From the NCBI GenBank assembly GCA_035765515.1, contig DASTXN010000155.1, forward strand, positions 1 to 64,000: a stretch of 64,000 nucleotides of DNA. Direction: 5' to 3'. The notes under the pieces are model-generated. The model saw nothing but the letters and a program-made list of their open reading frames with translations, did not search any database and was not told the DNA's origin. Below are positions 26,219 to 33,541 of this stretch, piece by piece (the stretch's first letter is position 1; every line of letters begins with the position of its first letter). The DNA is from DASRSS01 sp035765515 (GTDB taxonomy: Bacteria > Actinomycetota > Actinomycetes > Mycobacteriales > Jatrophihabitantaceae). A program made the position numbers and the translations under genes.

Positions 26219-27151
26219 TCAGGCCCTCAGCTTCGCCAGCCGCTCGGGCTTGGGCCAGCGGACGTCGGTCGCCCAGCCCAGCTTCTCGAAGAACCAGATG
26301 ACGCGGGCGGACTCGTCGATCTGACCGCGCAGCACCCCGTGGCGGGCGGCGGTCGGGTCGGCGTGGTGCATGTTGTGCCAGCTCTCGCCGAAGCTCGGGA
26401 TCGCCAGCGGCCAGAAGTTCGCGCTCTTGTCGCGCGCCTGGAACGGGCGATCCCCGATCGCGTGGCAGATGGAGTTGATCGACCAGGTGACGTGGTGCAG
26501 CAGGAACACCCGCACCAGCGATGCCCAGAAGAACGCCGACAGCGCACCGGCCCACGACATCGAGACCAGCCCGCCGATCAACGCCGGCAGCAGCAGCGAC
26601 AGCGCGAGCCAGAGCGGGAACAGCGCGTTGACGATGCGGATATCGCGGTCGTGCAGGAGGTCGGGCGCGTACTTCTCCCGGTTGGTGTGCTGCTCATCGA
26701 ACATCCAGCCGATATGCGCCCAGCCGAGGCCCTTGAGCAGAGCGCGCAGGTCGTCGCCGTAGCGCCACGGCGAGTGCGGATCGCCCTCGCGGTCGCTGTA
26801 CGCGTGATGCCTCCGGTGGTCGGCAACCCAGCGCGTCACCGGTCCCTCGATCGCCATCGAGCCGGCGATCGCCAGCGCGATGCGAAGCGGACGGTTCGCC
26901 TTGAACGAGCCGTGCGTGAACAGCCGGTGGAAGCCGATGGTGATCCCCATCCCGGACACCTCGTAGAAGACGACTCCGACGATCACGTCCGTCCAGCCGA
27001 GGCCCCAGCCCCACGCCACCGGGATAGCGGCGAGAAAGGCGAGGAACGGCACGATCACGAACAGGTACAGCGCGGTCTGTTCGCCGCGGCGCTTCTCGCC
27101 TTCGAACACCGGCTTCGGGCCGGCGGTCGGACGGTCGTCGAGCGTCGTCAT
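26219..27151 (-). CDS. Acyl-CoA/acyl-lipid fatty acid desaturase
   Basis: A 310-residue membrane di-iron desaturase of the stearoyl-CoA/delta-9 type. The three histidine boxes are HRLFTH (about residue 75), HRRHH (about 111) and HNMHH (about 264). Hydrophobic stretches at about 27-50, 55-72, 180-200 and 205-220 match the four-helix topology. It would introduce double bonds into acyl chains to control membrane fluidity. An upstream region of about 190 bp carries direct and inverted GTAAC repeats very like those before the muralytic genes, which may mean shared control. Confidence 0.92.
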   Translation of the reverse strand: MTTLDDRPTAGPKPVFEGEKRRGEQTALYLFVIVPFLAFLAAIPVAWGWGLGWTDVIVGVVFYEVSGMGITIGFHRLFTHGSFKANRPLRIALAIAGSMAIEGPVTRWVADHRRHHAYSDREGDPHSPWRYGDDLRALLKGLGWAHIGWMFDEQHTNREKYAPDLLHDRDIRIVNALFPLWLALSLLLPALIGGLVSMSWAGALSAFFWASLVRVFLLHHVTWSINSICHAIGDRPFQARDKSANFWPLAIPSFGESWHNMHHADPTAARHGVLRGQIDESARVIWFFEKLGWATDVRWPKPERLAKLRA

Positions 27152-27247
27152 CGCGTCAAGTGCTCCTTACGATCGGGGACGGCGGACGGGCGCGGCCGGA
27201 GGCGCTTTCCTACCTGCACTACCACCTGCGATAGTCGCCGCGGCGCG

Positions 27248-27264
27248 GTTACGCAACCGTAACT
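27248..27264 (+). promoter_or_regulatory. GTYACG/GTAAC box upstream of the desaturase gene
   Basis: GTTACGCAACCGTAACT matches 14 of 17 bases of the boxes before the two muralytic genes (35517 and 36848). It lies in the same orientation relative to its gene, about 97 bp before the desaturase start. It is also an inverted repeat (GTTACG-N4-CGTAAC), and a further CGCGTAACC follows at 27271. This suggests a dimeric response-regulator site. Confidence 0.45.
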
Positions 27265-27302
27265 TACGGCCGCGTAACCAACAACCGGGCCCGGTGCCGG
27301 GC

Positions 27303-27330
27303 GTTCGACGGCACCGTCCGCCGGTAGGCT
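27303..27330 (+). promoter_or_regulatory. Promoter candidate for tRNA-Gln
   Basis: GTTCGA (27303-27308) and TAGGCT (27325-27330) are separated by 16 bases. The predicted transcript start falls near 27337, six bases before the mature tRNA 5' end at 27343. Confidence 0.45.
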
Positions 27331-27342
27331 GGCCGGGAACTG

Positions 27343-27418
27343 TGGGGGGTGGGGTAATCGGCAGCCCGCAGGCCTTTGGAGCCTTGCAGTCTCGGTTCGA
27401 GTCCGAGTCCCCCAGCCA
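27343..27418 (+). tRNA. tRNA-Gln (anticodon TTG)
   Basis: A 76-nt cloverleaf with encoded CCA. The acceptor TGGGGGG (27343-27349) pairs with TCCCCCA (27408-27414); the discriminator is G and CCA follows. The D stem is GGG/CCC. The anticodon loop CTTTGGA (27374-27380) gives anticodon TTG at 27376-27378, reading CAA. The T arm is CTCGG-TTCGAGT-CCGAG. The first anticodon-stem pair (27-43) is a C-T mismatch, which is unusual but tolerable. The location directly before glmU-prs is the normal actinobacterial arrangement. Confidence 0.92.
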
Positions 27419-27465
27419 GCACAGGCGTTCGTCAGCGCCGCCGTCGTCGCAGCAGGAAGGTGCCC

Positions 27466-28929
27466 GTGCCCGACACCCCGCTCGCCGTAGTCGTTCTCGC
27501 CGCGGGCGAGGGCACCAGGATGAGGTCGCGCGCGCTGCCCAAGGTCCTGCACGGCTTCGCGGGACGGTCCCTGCTCGGCCACGTGCTCGCATCGGCGGAG
27601 CCGCTTGAAGCAGCGCACACGGTCGTGGTGGTCGGGCACCGCGGTGACGACGTCGCCGCGCACCTGAGCGAGATCGCGCCGGGCGCCGTCCCGGTCGTGC
27701 AGGCCGAACGCCACGGCACGGGGCACGCCGTCCGCCTCGCGCTGGCAGCGGTCCCGCAGGACGCGGCCGGCACCGTGCTGGTCCTGCCCGGCGATGCGCC
27801 GCTGCTGACGTCCGCGACGCTCACTGAACTCGTGGCGGCGCACACGGCAGCCGGAGCGGCGGCCACCATGCTCACCAGCCTGCTGACCGACCCGACCGGG
27901 TACGGCCGCGTGATCCGGACCGAGAGCGGCGACGTCCGGCGCATCGTCGAGCACAAGGACGCGACCGAGGCCGAGCGCGCGATCGGCGAGGTCGCCTCCG
28001 GCGTGTACGCGTTCGACCACGCGCTGCTGCGCGACGCGATCGGTCGCCTCTCGCGCGACAACGCGCAGGGCGAGGAATACCTGCCCGACGTCGTCGGCAT
28101 CCTCGTCGGGGACGGGCGCCGGGTGGCCGCGCTGACCGCGGATGCCGCCGAGACCGCGGGCGTCAACGATCGCGTCCAGCTAGCCTCCGCGCACCGGGCG
28201 TACAACACGCGCCTGCTCGAGGAGCACATGCGGGCCGGTGTCACAGTCGTCGACCCGGCCAGCACCTGGGTCGACGCCGGCGTGACGCTCGAACCGGACG
28301 TCACGCTGCTTCCGTCGGTCGACCTGCACGGTGACACGCACATCGCCGAGGGCGCGATCCTCGGCCCGCAGGTCAGCCTCACCGACACGACGGTCGGCGC
28401 GGGCGCGGTGATCGATCGGACCGTCGGCAAGCAGGCGCAGGTCGGGGCCGGTGTGACGATCGGCCCGTTCGCGTACCTGCGGCCCGGTACCCGCCTCGCC
28501 GACGGCGTGCACATCGGCACGTACGTGGAACTGAAGAACAGCGAGGTCGGTACGGGTACCAAGGTGCCGCACCTGACCTACGTGGGCGACGCGACCATCG
28601 GCGAGCACACGAACATCGGCGCCGCCACCGTGTTCGTCAACTACGACGGGGTGAACAAGCACCGCACCGTGATCGGCAGTCACGCCCGGACCGGCGCCGA
28701 CAACATGTTCGTCGCGCCGGTGAGCGTCGGCGACGGCGCGTACACCGCGGCCGGCTCGGTGATCGACCGTGACGTGCCTCCCGGCGACCTGGGCGTCGGC
28801 CGCGCTCGCCAACGGAACGTGGCAGGCTGGGTGGCGCGTAGACGCCCGGGCACCCCGGCGGCCGAGGCCGCCGAGCGTGCACTCGCCGCCGAGAACTCCG
28901 AGTCGCAGGAGAGGTCCGAAGACCGATGA
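27466..28929 (+). CDS. glmU: Bifunctional UDP-GlcNAc pyrophosphorylase / GlcN-1-P acetyltransferase
   Basis: Makes UDP-N-acetylglucosamine for peptidoglycan and other glycans by acetylating glucosamine-1-phosphate and then adding UTP. The 487-residue product has the N-terminal nucleotidyltransferase motif VVLAAGEGTRMRS....LPKVLH and a C-terminal left-handed beta-helix of hexapeptide repeats (TDTTVGAGAVIDRTVG, VHIGTYVELKNSEVG, GEHTNIGAATVFVNYDG with active-site residues). Two in-frame GTG codons exist at 27460 and 27466; the AGGAAGG ribosome site at 27454 favours the second. The end overlaps prs by four bases (ATGA). Confidence 0.96.
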   Translation: MPDTPLAVVVLAAGEGTRMRSRALPKVLHGFAGRSLLGHVLASAEPLEAAHTVVVVGHRGDDVAAHLSEIAPGAVPVVQAERHGTGHAVRLALAAVPQDAAGTVLVLPGDAPLLTSATLTELVAAHTAAGAAATMLTSLLTDPTGYGRVIRTESGDVRRIVEHKDATEAERAIGEVASGVYAFDHALLRDAIGRLSRDNAQGEEYLPDVVGILVGDGRRVAALTADAAETAGVNDRVQLASAHRAYNTRLLEEHMRAGVTVVDPASTWVDAGVTLEPDVTLLPSVDLHGDTHIAEGAILGPQVSLTDTTVGAGAVIDRTVGKQAQVGAGVTIGPFAYLRPGTRLADGVHIGTYVELKNSEVGTGTKVPHLTYVGDATIGEHTNIGAATVFVNYDGVNKHRTVIGSHARTGADNMFVAPVSVGDGAYTAAGSVIDRDVPPGDLGVGRARQRNVAGWVARRRPGTPAAEAAERALAAENSESQERSEDR

Positions 28930-29906
28930 GCACGTTGCAGGTTGCCGGGCGCAAGAGCCTGATGCTGCTGTCCGGCCGGGCGTATCCCGAGCTGGCCGAC
29001 GAGATCGCCTCGCACATCGGCGTCACCGTCACCGCCACCACCGCGCGCGATTTCGCGAACGGGGAGACTTTCATCAAGTCCGACGAGTCCGTCCGCGGCT
29101 CGGACGCGTTCGTCATCCAGTCGTTCACCACTCCCATCAACCAGTGGATGATGGAGAGCCTGATCCTGGTCGACTCGCTCAAGCGCGCGTCGGCTAAGCG
29201 GATCACCGTGGTCGCGCCGTTCTATCCGTACGCGCGGCAGGACAAGAAGCACCGCGGACGCGAGCCGATCTCGGCGCGGCTGGTTGCCGACCTGTTCAAG
29301 ACGGCCGGCGCCGACCGGCTGATGGCGGTCGACCTGCACACCGCGCAGATCCAGGGCTTCTTCGACGGGCCGGTGGACCACCTGTTCGCGCTGCCACTGC
29401 TGGCCGCGCACGTCAAGCAGAAGTACGCCGACGAGGACCTGGTCGTCGTCTCGCCGGACACCGGCCGCGTCCGCACCGCCGAGCAGTGGGCCGACGAACT
29501 GGGTGGCCTGGACATCGCGTTCGTGCACAAGTCGCGCGACATCGACTCCGCGAACCAGGTCGTCGCGAACCGCGTGGTCGGTGACGTCGCCGGGCGGTGC
29601 TGCCTGCTGATCGACGACATGATCGACACCGGCGGATCGATCACCAAGGCCGCGGACCTGCTGTTCAACGAGGGCGCAACCAAGGTCGTGATCGCCGCGA
29701 CGCACGGCATCTTCTCCCCGCCCGCGACCGACGCGCTGAAGAACAGCCGGGTCAGCGAGGTGATCGTGACGAACACGCTGCCGATCAGTCCGGACAAGGA
29801 CTTCGACAAGCTGACCGTGCTGTCCATCGCGCCGCTGCTCGCCCAGGCGATCAAGGCCGTCTTCGAGGACGGCAGCGTCACGTCCCTCTTCCAGGGACGC
29901 TCGTAA
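28926..29906 (+). CDS. prs: Ribose-phosphate pyrophosphokinase (PRPP synthetase)
   Basis: Transfers pyrophosphate from ATP to ribose-5-phosphate to make PRPP for nucleotide, His and Trp synthesis. The 326-residue protein has the class I features: FYPYARQDKKHRGREPISARLVADL (ATP-binding flexible loop), VDLHTAQIQGFFD, and the PRPP-binding loop LLIDDMIDTGGSI. It is coupled to glmU by an ATGA overlap, the usual actinobacterial glmU-prs pair. Length and motifs are complete. Confidence 0.97.
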   Translation: MSTLQVAGRKSLMLLSGRAYPELADEIASHIGVTVTATTARDFANGETFIKSDESVRGSDAFVIQSFTTPINQWMMESLILVDSLKRASAKRITVVAPFYPYARQDKKHRGREPISARLVADLFKTAGADRLMAVDLHTAQIQGFFDGPVDHLFALPLLAAHVKQKYADEDLVVVSPDTGRVRTAEQWADELGGLDIAFVHKSRDIDSANQVVANRVVGDVAGRCCLLIDDMIDTGGSITKAADLLFNEGATKVVIAATHGIFSPPATDALKNSRVSEVIVTNTLPISPDKDFDKLTVLSIAPLLAQAIKAVFEDGSVTSLFQGRS

Positions 29907-29912
29907 CTACCT

Positions 29913-30266
29913 TCAGCAGTTGCTGGTGCCCACGCACACGTGCCCGCTCCCGGCGGACGTCCCGACGGCGACGAACAGCGCGAACACGATGACCAGCCAG
30001 GCCACGCCGACGGTCAGCGCGATGATGCCGTGCTTGCGTACCCGCTCGGCCTGGTACTGGGCGCCGGCAATGTCTCCGACCGCCAGCGCACGATCGATGT
30101 TCAGGAACGCGGACAGCAGCGAGTAGAGCGCCCGCGGCCACAGGAACAGCCAGCTGACGACGAACCAGCCGACGTGCCGGTCGATCTGCGGCCGTCCGTA
30201 CGGCGGCGGGTACTGCCCGTAATCCGGTGGACGATCGCCGGCCCCAGGTGCGGCTGGATCGCTCAC
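29913..30266 (-). CDS. CD225/dispanin-like small membrane protein
   Basis: A 117-residue membrane protein from a GTG at 30266. It has a Pro/Tyr/Gly-rich cytosolic N-terminus (YGQYPPPYGRPQ), a first membrane segment (VGWFVVSWLFLWPRALYSLLSAF), a charged loop (RALAVGDIAGAQYQAERVRKHG) and a second membrane segment (IIALTVGVAWLVIVFALFVAVG), ending with two Cys. The layout, including the GD..GA...S/A..A.... loop, matches the interferon-induced-transmembrane-like (CD225) family that is common in actinobacteria. Its role in bacteria is unknown. It is convergent with prs, with only six bases between the stops. Confidence 0.75.
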   Translation of the reverse strand: MSDPAAPGAGDRPPDYGQYPPPYGRPQIDRHVGWFVVSWLFLWPRALYSLLSAFLNIDRALAVGDIAGAQYQAERVRKHGIIALTVGVAWLVIVFALFVAVGTSAGSGHVCVGTSNC

Positions 30267-30371
30267 GGCTGACCCCCGATTACTGCCCGCGACCGCGTTC
30301 GGCGGCTGCGTTCGGCGATTGTGTCATGGCGCCGGGTCGAGCTCGCCGTAGCCGCGCCGCCACCAACCTTC

Positions 30372-30430
30372 GTGATCGACAGCGCCTTGTGGCTGTCCGG
30401 GCGGCCACGGCGCGGGGTTGATCGACGGGG
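30372..30430. repeat. Dispersed palindromic intergenic repeat, copy A
   Basis: This copy has GTGATCGACAGC on the left, GTGGCTGTCC and GGCCACGG in the middle and GGGTTGATCGACGGGG on the right, forming a nested hairpin. The same layout recurs at 44543-44599 and 61158-61215. It occupies the 252-bp gap between the divergent dispanin and ArsR genes. Confidence 0.7.
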
Positions 30431-30443
30431 TCGTCCGGGGAAT

Positions 30444-30506
30444 TCAACTGATTGGTTGACAACGTGCGAGCGCTGGAGCTAGCCTCCTAATCAACCAGTT
30501 GGTTGA
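30444..30506 (+). promoter_or_regulatory. Promoter with two ArsR operators
   Basis: TTGACA (30456-30461) and TAGCCT (30480-30485) are separated by 18 bases. Two related dyads flank this promoter: TCAACTGATTGGTTGA (30444-30459), overlapping the -35, and TCAACCAGTTGGTTGA (30491-30506), just after the -10 and with 7-base perfect arms. A regulator binding both would block transcription of the ArsR/SRPBCC pair, so autoregulation is likely. Confidence 0.75.
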
Positions 30507-30518
30507 ACAGGAGGCACG

Positions 30519-30884
30519 GTGACCGATCAGCTCTCGCGGGTGTTCGCGGCGCTCGCCGATCCGACCCGGCGCGACATCGTGGCCCGGCTCAGCGCCGGCG
30601 ATGCCACCGTCGGTGAATTGGCCGCCCCGTACGACGTCTCCGTCCAGGCGGTGTCCAAACACCTCAAGGTGCTCAGCGACGCCGGGCTGGTCAGCCAAAC
30701 CAAGGATGCCCAGCGCCGCCCGTGCCATCTGGAAGCGGAGGTCTTCGACCTGATGACCAAATGGATCGAGCGGTACCGCCGCCAGGCCGAGGAGCGCTTC
30801 AGCCGACTCGACGCGGTCCTCGCCGCGATGGACGACGACCAACCCAACCGAACCCGACCACGAGCACAAGGAGCAGCATCATGA
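30519..30884 (+). CDS. ArsR-family transcriptional repressor
   Basis: A 121-residue winged-helix repressor. The sequence VFAALADPTRRDIVARLSAGDATVGELAAPYDVSVQAVSKHLKVLSDAGLVSQ is the classic ArsR DNA-binding domain of the subgroup that pairs with SRPBCC proteins. No Cys-based metal site (such as CVC) is present, so it probably does not sense metals. The GTG start at 30519 follows a CAGGAGG-like ribosome site. It overlaps the next gene by four bases and lies behind two dyad operators. Confidence 0.92.
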   Translation: MTDQLSRVFAALADPTRRDIVARLSAGDATVGELAAPYDVSVQAVSKHLKVLSDAGLVSQTKDAQRRPCHLEAEVFDLMTKWIERYRRQAEERFSRLDAVLAAMDDDQPNRTRPRAQGAAS

Positions 30885-31357
30885 CCGCAGGAACGAAGAA
30901 CGAGACCACCATCGAGGCCGACCCGAACCTGCCGACCATCAGGATCGTCCGCGAGTTCGACGCACCCGTCGAGCGCGTCCACAGGGCTTGGACGGACCCG
31001 GAACTCGTGCCGCAGTGGATCGGCCCGCACGGCACCAAGATCGAGCTGCTCACCTGGGACGTCCGCACCGGCGGCAGCTATCGCTATGCGGCCACCGACT
31101 GCGACGGCACCACCGTTTACTTCTACGGGTCGTTCCACGAGATCCGCCCGGACCGGCTGGTGCAGACATTTACCTTCGAGGGCTACCCGGACGGCGTCAG
31201 CCTGGACACCCTCACCCTCGAGCAGCGACCAGGTGGCCGCACCCGAGCCACGATCGTCAGCCTGGTCGAGAACCTGCAGGCGCGCGACATGATCCTCGCG
31301 ACCGGGATGGACAAGGGCGTGACCGAGGGCTACGAAAAGCTCGACGAGCTGCTCTAA
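30881..31357 (+). CDS. SRPBCC/AHSA1-domain protein
   Basis: A 158-residue START-like (Bet v 1 fold) protein of the activator-of-Hsp90 type. It contains VREFDAPVERVHRAWTDPELVPQWIGP at about residues 24-50, GGSYRYAATDCDG, YFYGSFHEIRPDRLVQTFTFEG and the terminal MDKGVTEGYEKLDELL, all family hallmarks. Such proteins bind hydrophobic ligands and are often encoded with an ArsR repressor, as here through an ATGA overlap. The ligand is unknown. The unit ends at a large inverted repeat shared with the convergent rsmA gene. Confidence 0.9.
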   Translation: MTAGTKNETTIEADPNLPTIRIVREFDAPVERVHRAWTDPELVPQWIGPHGTKIELLTWDVRTGGSYRYAATDCDGTTVYFYGSFHEIRPDRLVQTFTFEGYPDGVSLDTLTLEQRPGGRTRATIVSLVENLQARDMILATGMDKGVTEGYEKLDELL

Positions 31358-31375
31358 CCAGGTTTCCGATGCCCG

Positions 31376-31432
31376 CTTTCCCCACGGTCTGACCAAAATC
31401 AGGCCCCGAATTTGGTCAGGGCGTGGGGAAAG
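31376..31432. terminator. Nested inverted repeat between convergent genes
   Basis: The outer arms CTTTCCCCACG (31376-31386) and CGTGGGGAAAG (31422-31432) and the inner arms CTGACCAAA (31389-31397) and TTTGGTCAG (31411-31419) are both perfect. Together they form a long stem with a 13-base loop. It covers the last 17 bases of rsmA and follows the SRPBCC stop by 18 bp, so it is probably a bidirectional terminator, although no T-run follows. Confidence 0.6.
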
Positions 31433-32327
31433 GCGGCCGATTCTGCGCGATGTGTGCGAACTGGGTGACCGACAGGGTCTCGCCGCGCGCGGACGGGTCC
31501 ACGCCGGCCGCCCGGAGCGCGGTCTCGGCCGCCGCGGCCGAACCGGCCCAGCCGGCCAGCGACGAGCGCAACATCTTGCGCCGCTGGGCGAACGCGGCGT
31601 CCACCACAGCGAACACCTCGGCCCGGGACGCGGACGTCGCCGGCGGGTCACGGCGGACGAGCCGCACCAGCCCCGAGTCCACGTTCGGCACCGGCCAGAA
31701 CACCGTCCGCGAGACCGCGCCCGCACGCGAGGCGGACGCGTACCAGGCCGTCTTCACGCTCGGCACGCCGTAGACACGCGAACCAGGCGGCGCCGCCAGC
31801 CGGTCGGCCACCTCGGCCTGGACGAGCACCAGCCCCGCGCGCAGCGCAGGCAGCACCTCCAGCAGGTGCAGCACCACCGGCACCGCCACGTTGTAGGGCA
31901 GGTTGGCGACCATGCTTATCGTCCGGGCCTCTGCGTCGCCCTCACGAGCGTGCCGAGGGTTGAGATCCACCGTCGGCGCCGTGCGCGGTTCGTCCGGGTG
32001 GTAGCGCAGCGCGTCGGCCTGGACGACGGTCAGCGGCGCGTCCGGCAACCGCGCCGAGACGGTCGCCGGCAGCGCGGCGGCCAGTACCGGATCGATCTCC
32101 ACGGCGGTGACCGGGTGCCCGGCCTCGAGCAGCCCCAGCGTCAACGAGCCCAGCCCGGGCCCGACCTCCAGTACCCGCTCCCCCGGCTGCAACTCGGCCG
32201 TGCGGACGATGCGGCGGATGGTGTTCGCGTCGTGCAGGAAGTTCTGGCCCAGCCGCTTGGTCGGACGGATCCCGAGCGCATCGGCCAACGCCCGGATGTC
32301 GGCCGGGCCGAGCAGCGCGGATGCCAT
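31416..32327 (-). CDS. rsmA: 16S rRNA dimethyladenosine transferase
   Basis: Dimethylates two adjacent adenosines near the 3' end of 16S rRNA (KsgA). The 303-residue protein shows the family start TKRLGQNFLHDANTIRRIV, the SAM site VLEVGPGLGSLTLGLLEAG, the catalytic NLPYNVAVPVVLHLL and FWPVPNVDSGLVRLVRR. An acidic insertion (about residues 117-133) separates the SAM site from NLPY. In many actinobacteria it follows rpf directly; here three extra genes intervene. The 3' end lies inside a large inverted repeat. Confidence 0.96.
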   Translation of the reverse strand: MASALLGPADIRALADALGIRPTKRLGQNFLHDANTIRRIVRTAELQPGERVLEVGPGLGSLTLGLLEAGHPVTAVEIDPVLAAALPATVSARLPDAPLTVVQADALRYHPDEPRTAPTVDLNPRHAREGDAEARTISMVANLPYNVAVPVVLHLLEVLPALRAGLVLVQAEVADRLAAPPGSRVYGVPSVKTAWYASASRAGAVSRTVFWPVPNVDSGLVRLVRRDPPATSASRAEVFAVVDAAFAQRRKMLRSSLAGWAGSAAAAETALRAAGVDPSARGETLSVTQFAHIAQNRPPFPTP

Positions 32328-32339
32328 GGCCGCAGTCTG

Positions 32340-33032
32340 TCAGTCGGCGGCCGGCGTGAACGACGCCAGGTCACCGATGCCGAGCTGCTGTTCCACCCCG
32401 CCGACCCGGTCGAGGACCTGCCGCAGCGCGTGGTCGCCGAACTGCTTGTTCTCCAGGTCCGCGAACCGCTCGGCCAGCTCGTCCAGGGTGCGCTGCGGCA
32501 TAGCGGCCCGCAGCGCCGGATAGACGACCGTGTCCTCCCATGCCTCGTGCGGCTCGTACATCCGCACGAACGCCTCCAGGTCGGCGCGCAGCGCGTCGCG
32601 CGCCCCCGCAGCGTGCAGCCCGGTACCGGCGGCCGCCAGGATCGCGGCGGTCAGGTGCCGGCCGCGGTCGTGCTGCACCAGCAGGGTGCGCACGAGGTCC
32701 GGCTCGGCGTCCTGGACCCGCGGGAAGACGTACGCCTCCTCGAGCCCTTCGTGGAAGCTCTCCACGAAGGACGACACGATCTGGGCCGCATCGATCACCG
32801 CACCGGACGGCACCGGCCGGCCGTCCGCGAGCCGCGCCGACAGCGCGCGGTAGGCCAGCAGCACCCGCTTGAGCACGCCGTGCTCGGTCATCAGCTCCTC
32901 GCCGGGCGACGGCACGTGCGGCTCGGCGACCGGCGTGGACGAACCCAGCCGTTCGCCCAGCTCGGTCGCACCTGCACCGACGAGCAGACCGGCGCCGCCG
33001 ACGAGCAACCCGCGCCGGCTGACCCGGCTCAC
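32340..33032 (-). CDS. Tat-signal-like secreted hemerythrin-domain protein
   Basis: A 230-residue protein with a GTG start overlapping the previous stop (GTGA). Its N-terminus MSRVSRRGLLVGGAGLLVGAG looks like a twin-arginine signal. The remainder is a four-helix HHE-type domain: ELMTEHGVLKRVLLAYR, SFHEGLEEAYVFPR, QHDRGRHLTAAILAA and YEPHEAWEDTVVYPAL place His and Glu ligands in the usual order. Tat export would fit a protein that folds around a di-iron centre before export. It is the third gene of the Sco1-COG4315-hemerythrin unit. Its role is unknown, perhaps oxygen or NO handling at the cell surface. Confidence 0.8.
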   Translation of the reverse strand: MSRVSRRGLLVGGAGLLVGAGATELGERLGSSTPVAEPHVPSPGEELMTEHGVLKRVLLAYRALSARLADGRPVPSGAVIDAAQIVSSFVESFHEGLEEAYVFPRVQDAEPDLVRTLLVQHDRGRHLTAAILAAAGTGLHAAGARDALRADLEAFVRMYEPHEAWEDTVVYPALRAAMPQRTLDELAERFADLENKQFGDHALRQVLDRVGGVEQQLGIGDLASFTPAAD

Positions 33033-33541
33033 GAGCGTGCCCCAGGATCAGTGGTAACCGGCTGACCGTCGGGATCCAGGACGTACCAGGGCCCGCCGTC
33101 GAGGAACAGCGCCTGGCCGTGTGCCGTGCCCGCGGCGACGTCGCCTGCGTACCGGTACAGCGGGTAGCCGGCATAGGTGACGACCCGGGCTCCGGTGTTC
33201 GGGTCGGCGACCGTGCTCAGATCCGTCTTGATCACTCCGGCACCGGCTGACGGCGACCCCGAGTCCGCGATGACCAGCGGCGGCCAGGTGCCGGCGCACG
33301 CGCCCGTGCACGTGACGCCACGGCCCGCGTCCGGCGGGAACATGTACAGCGTGCGGCCACGACCGTCGACGAGAACGTCCCCGAGCCCACTCACCTGGCG
33401 GACACCGACGCTCACGTGCTGCGGGACGGGCAACGGCAGCACCGCGTCCCCCGCCCGCCGGGAGCCGTTCGAACCGCACGCGACCAGCGACGACACGGCC
33501 ACGGCGACAAGCGCGAGAGTGGCCGCCCGGCGCGCGGTCAC
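33029..33541 (-). CDS. COG4315-type lipoprotein (secreted repeat PF03640)
   Basis: A 170-residue lipoprotein starting at a GTG (33541) that overlaps the Sco1 gene stop. It has a signal with lipobox LVAC (Cys near residue 19) and two copies of the PF03640 repeat: VLVDGRGRTLYMFPPD...CTGACAGTWPPL and VVTYAGYPLYRYAGD...GPWYVLDPDG. The repeat normally contains a Cys pair and a TWPP motif, and both are present. The function is unproven. Some relatives bind metals or haem-like cofactors. The coupling to Sco1 and a hemerythrin protein suggests extracytoplasmic redox or metal work. Confidence 0.85.
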   Translation of the reverse strand: MTARRAATLALVAVAVSSLVACGSNGSRRAGDAVLPLPVPQHVSVGVRQVSGLGDVLVDGRGRTLYMFPPDAGRGVTCTGACAGTWPPLVIADSGSPSAGAGVIKTDLSTVADPNTGARVVTYAGYPLYRYAGDVAAGTAHGQALFLDGGPWYVLDPDGQPVTTDPGARS

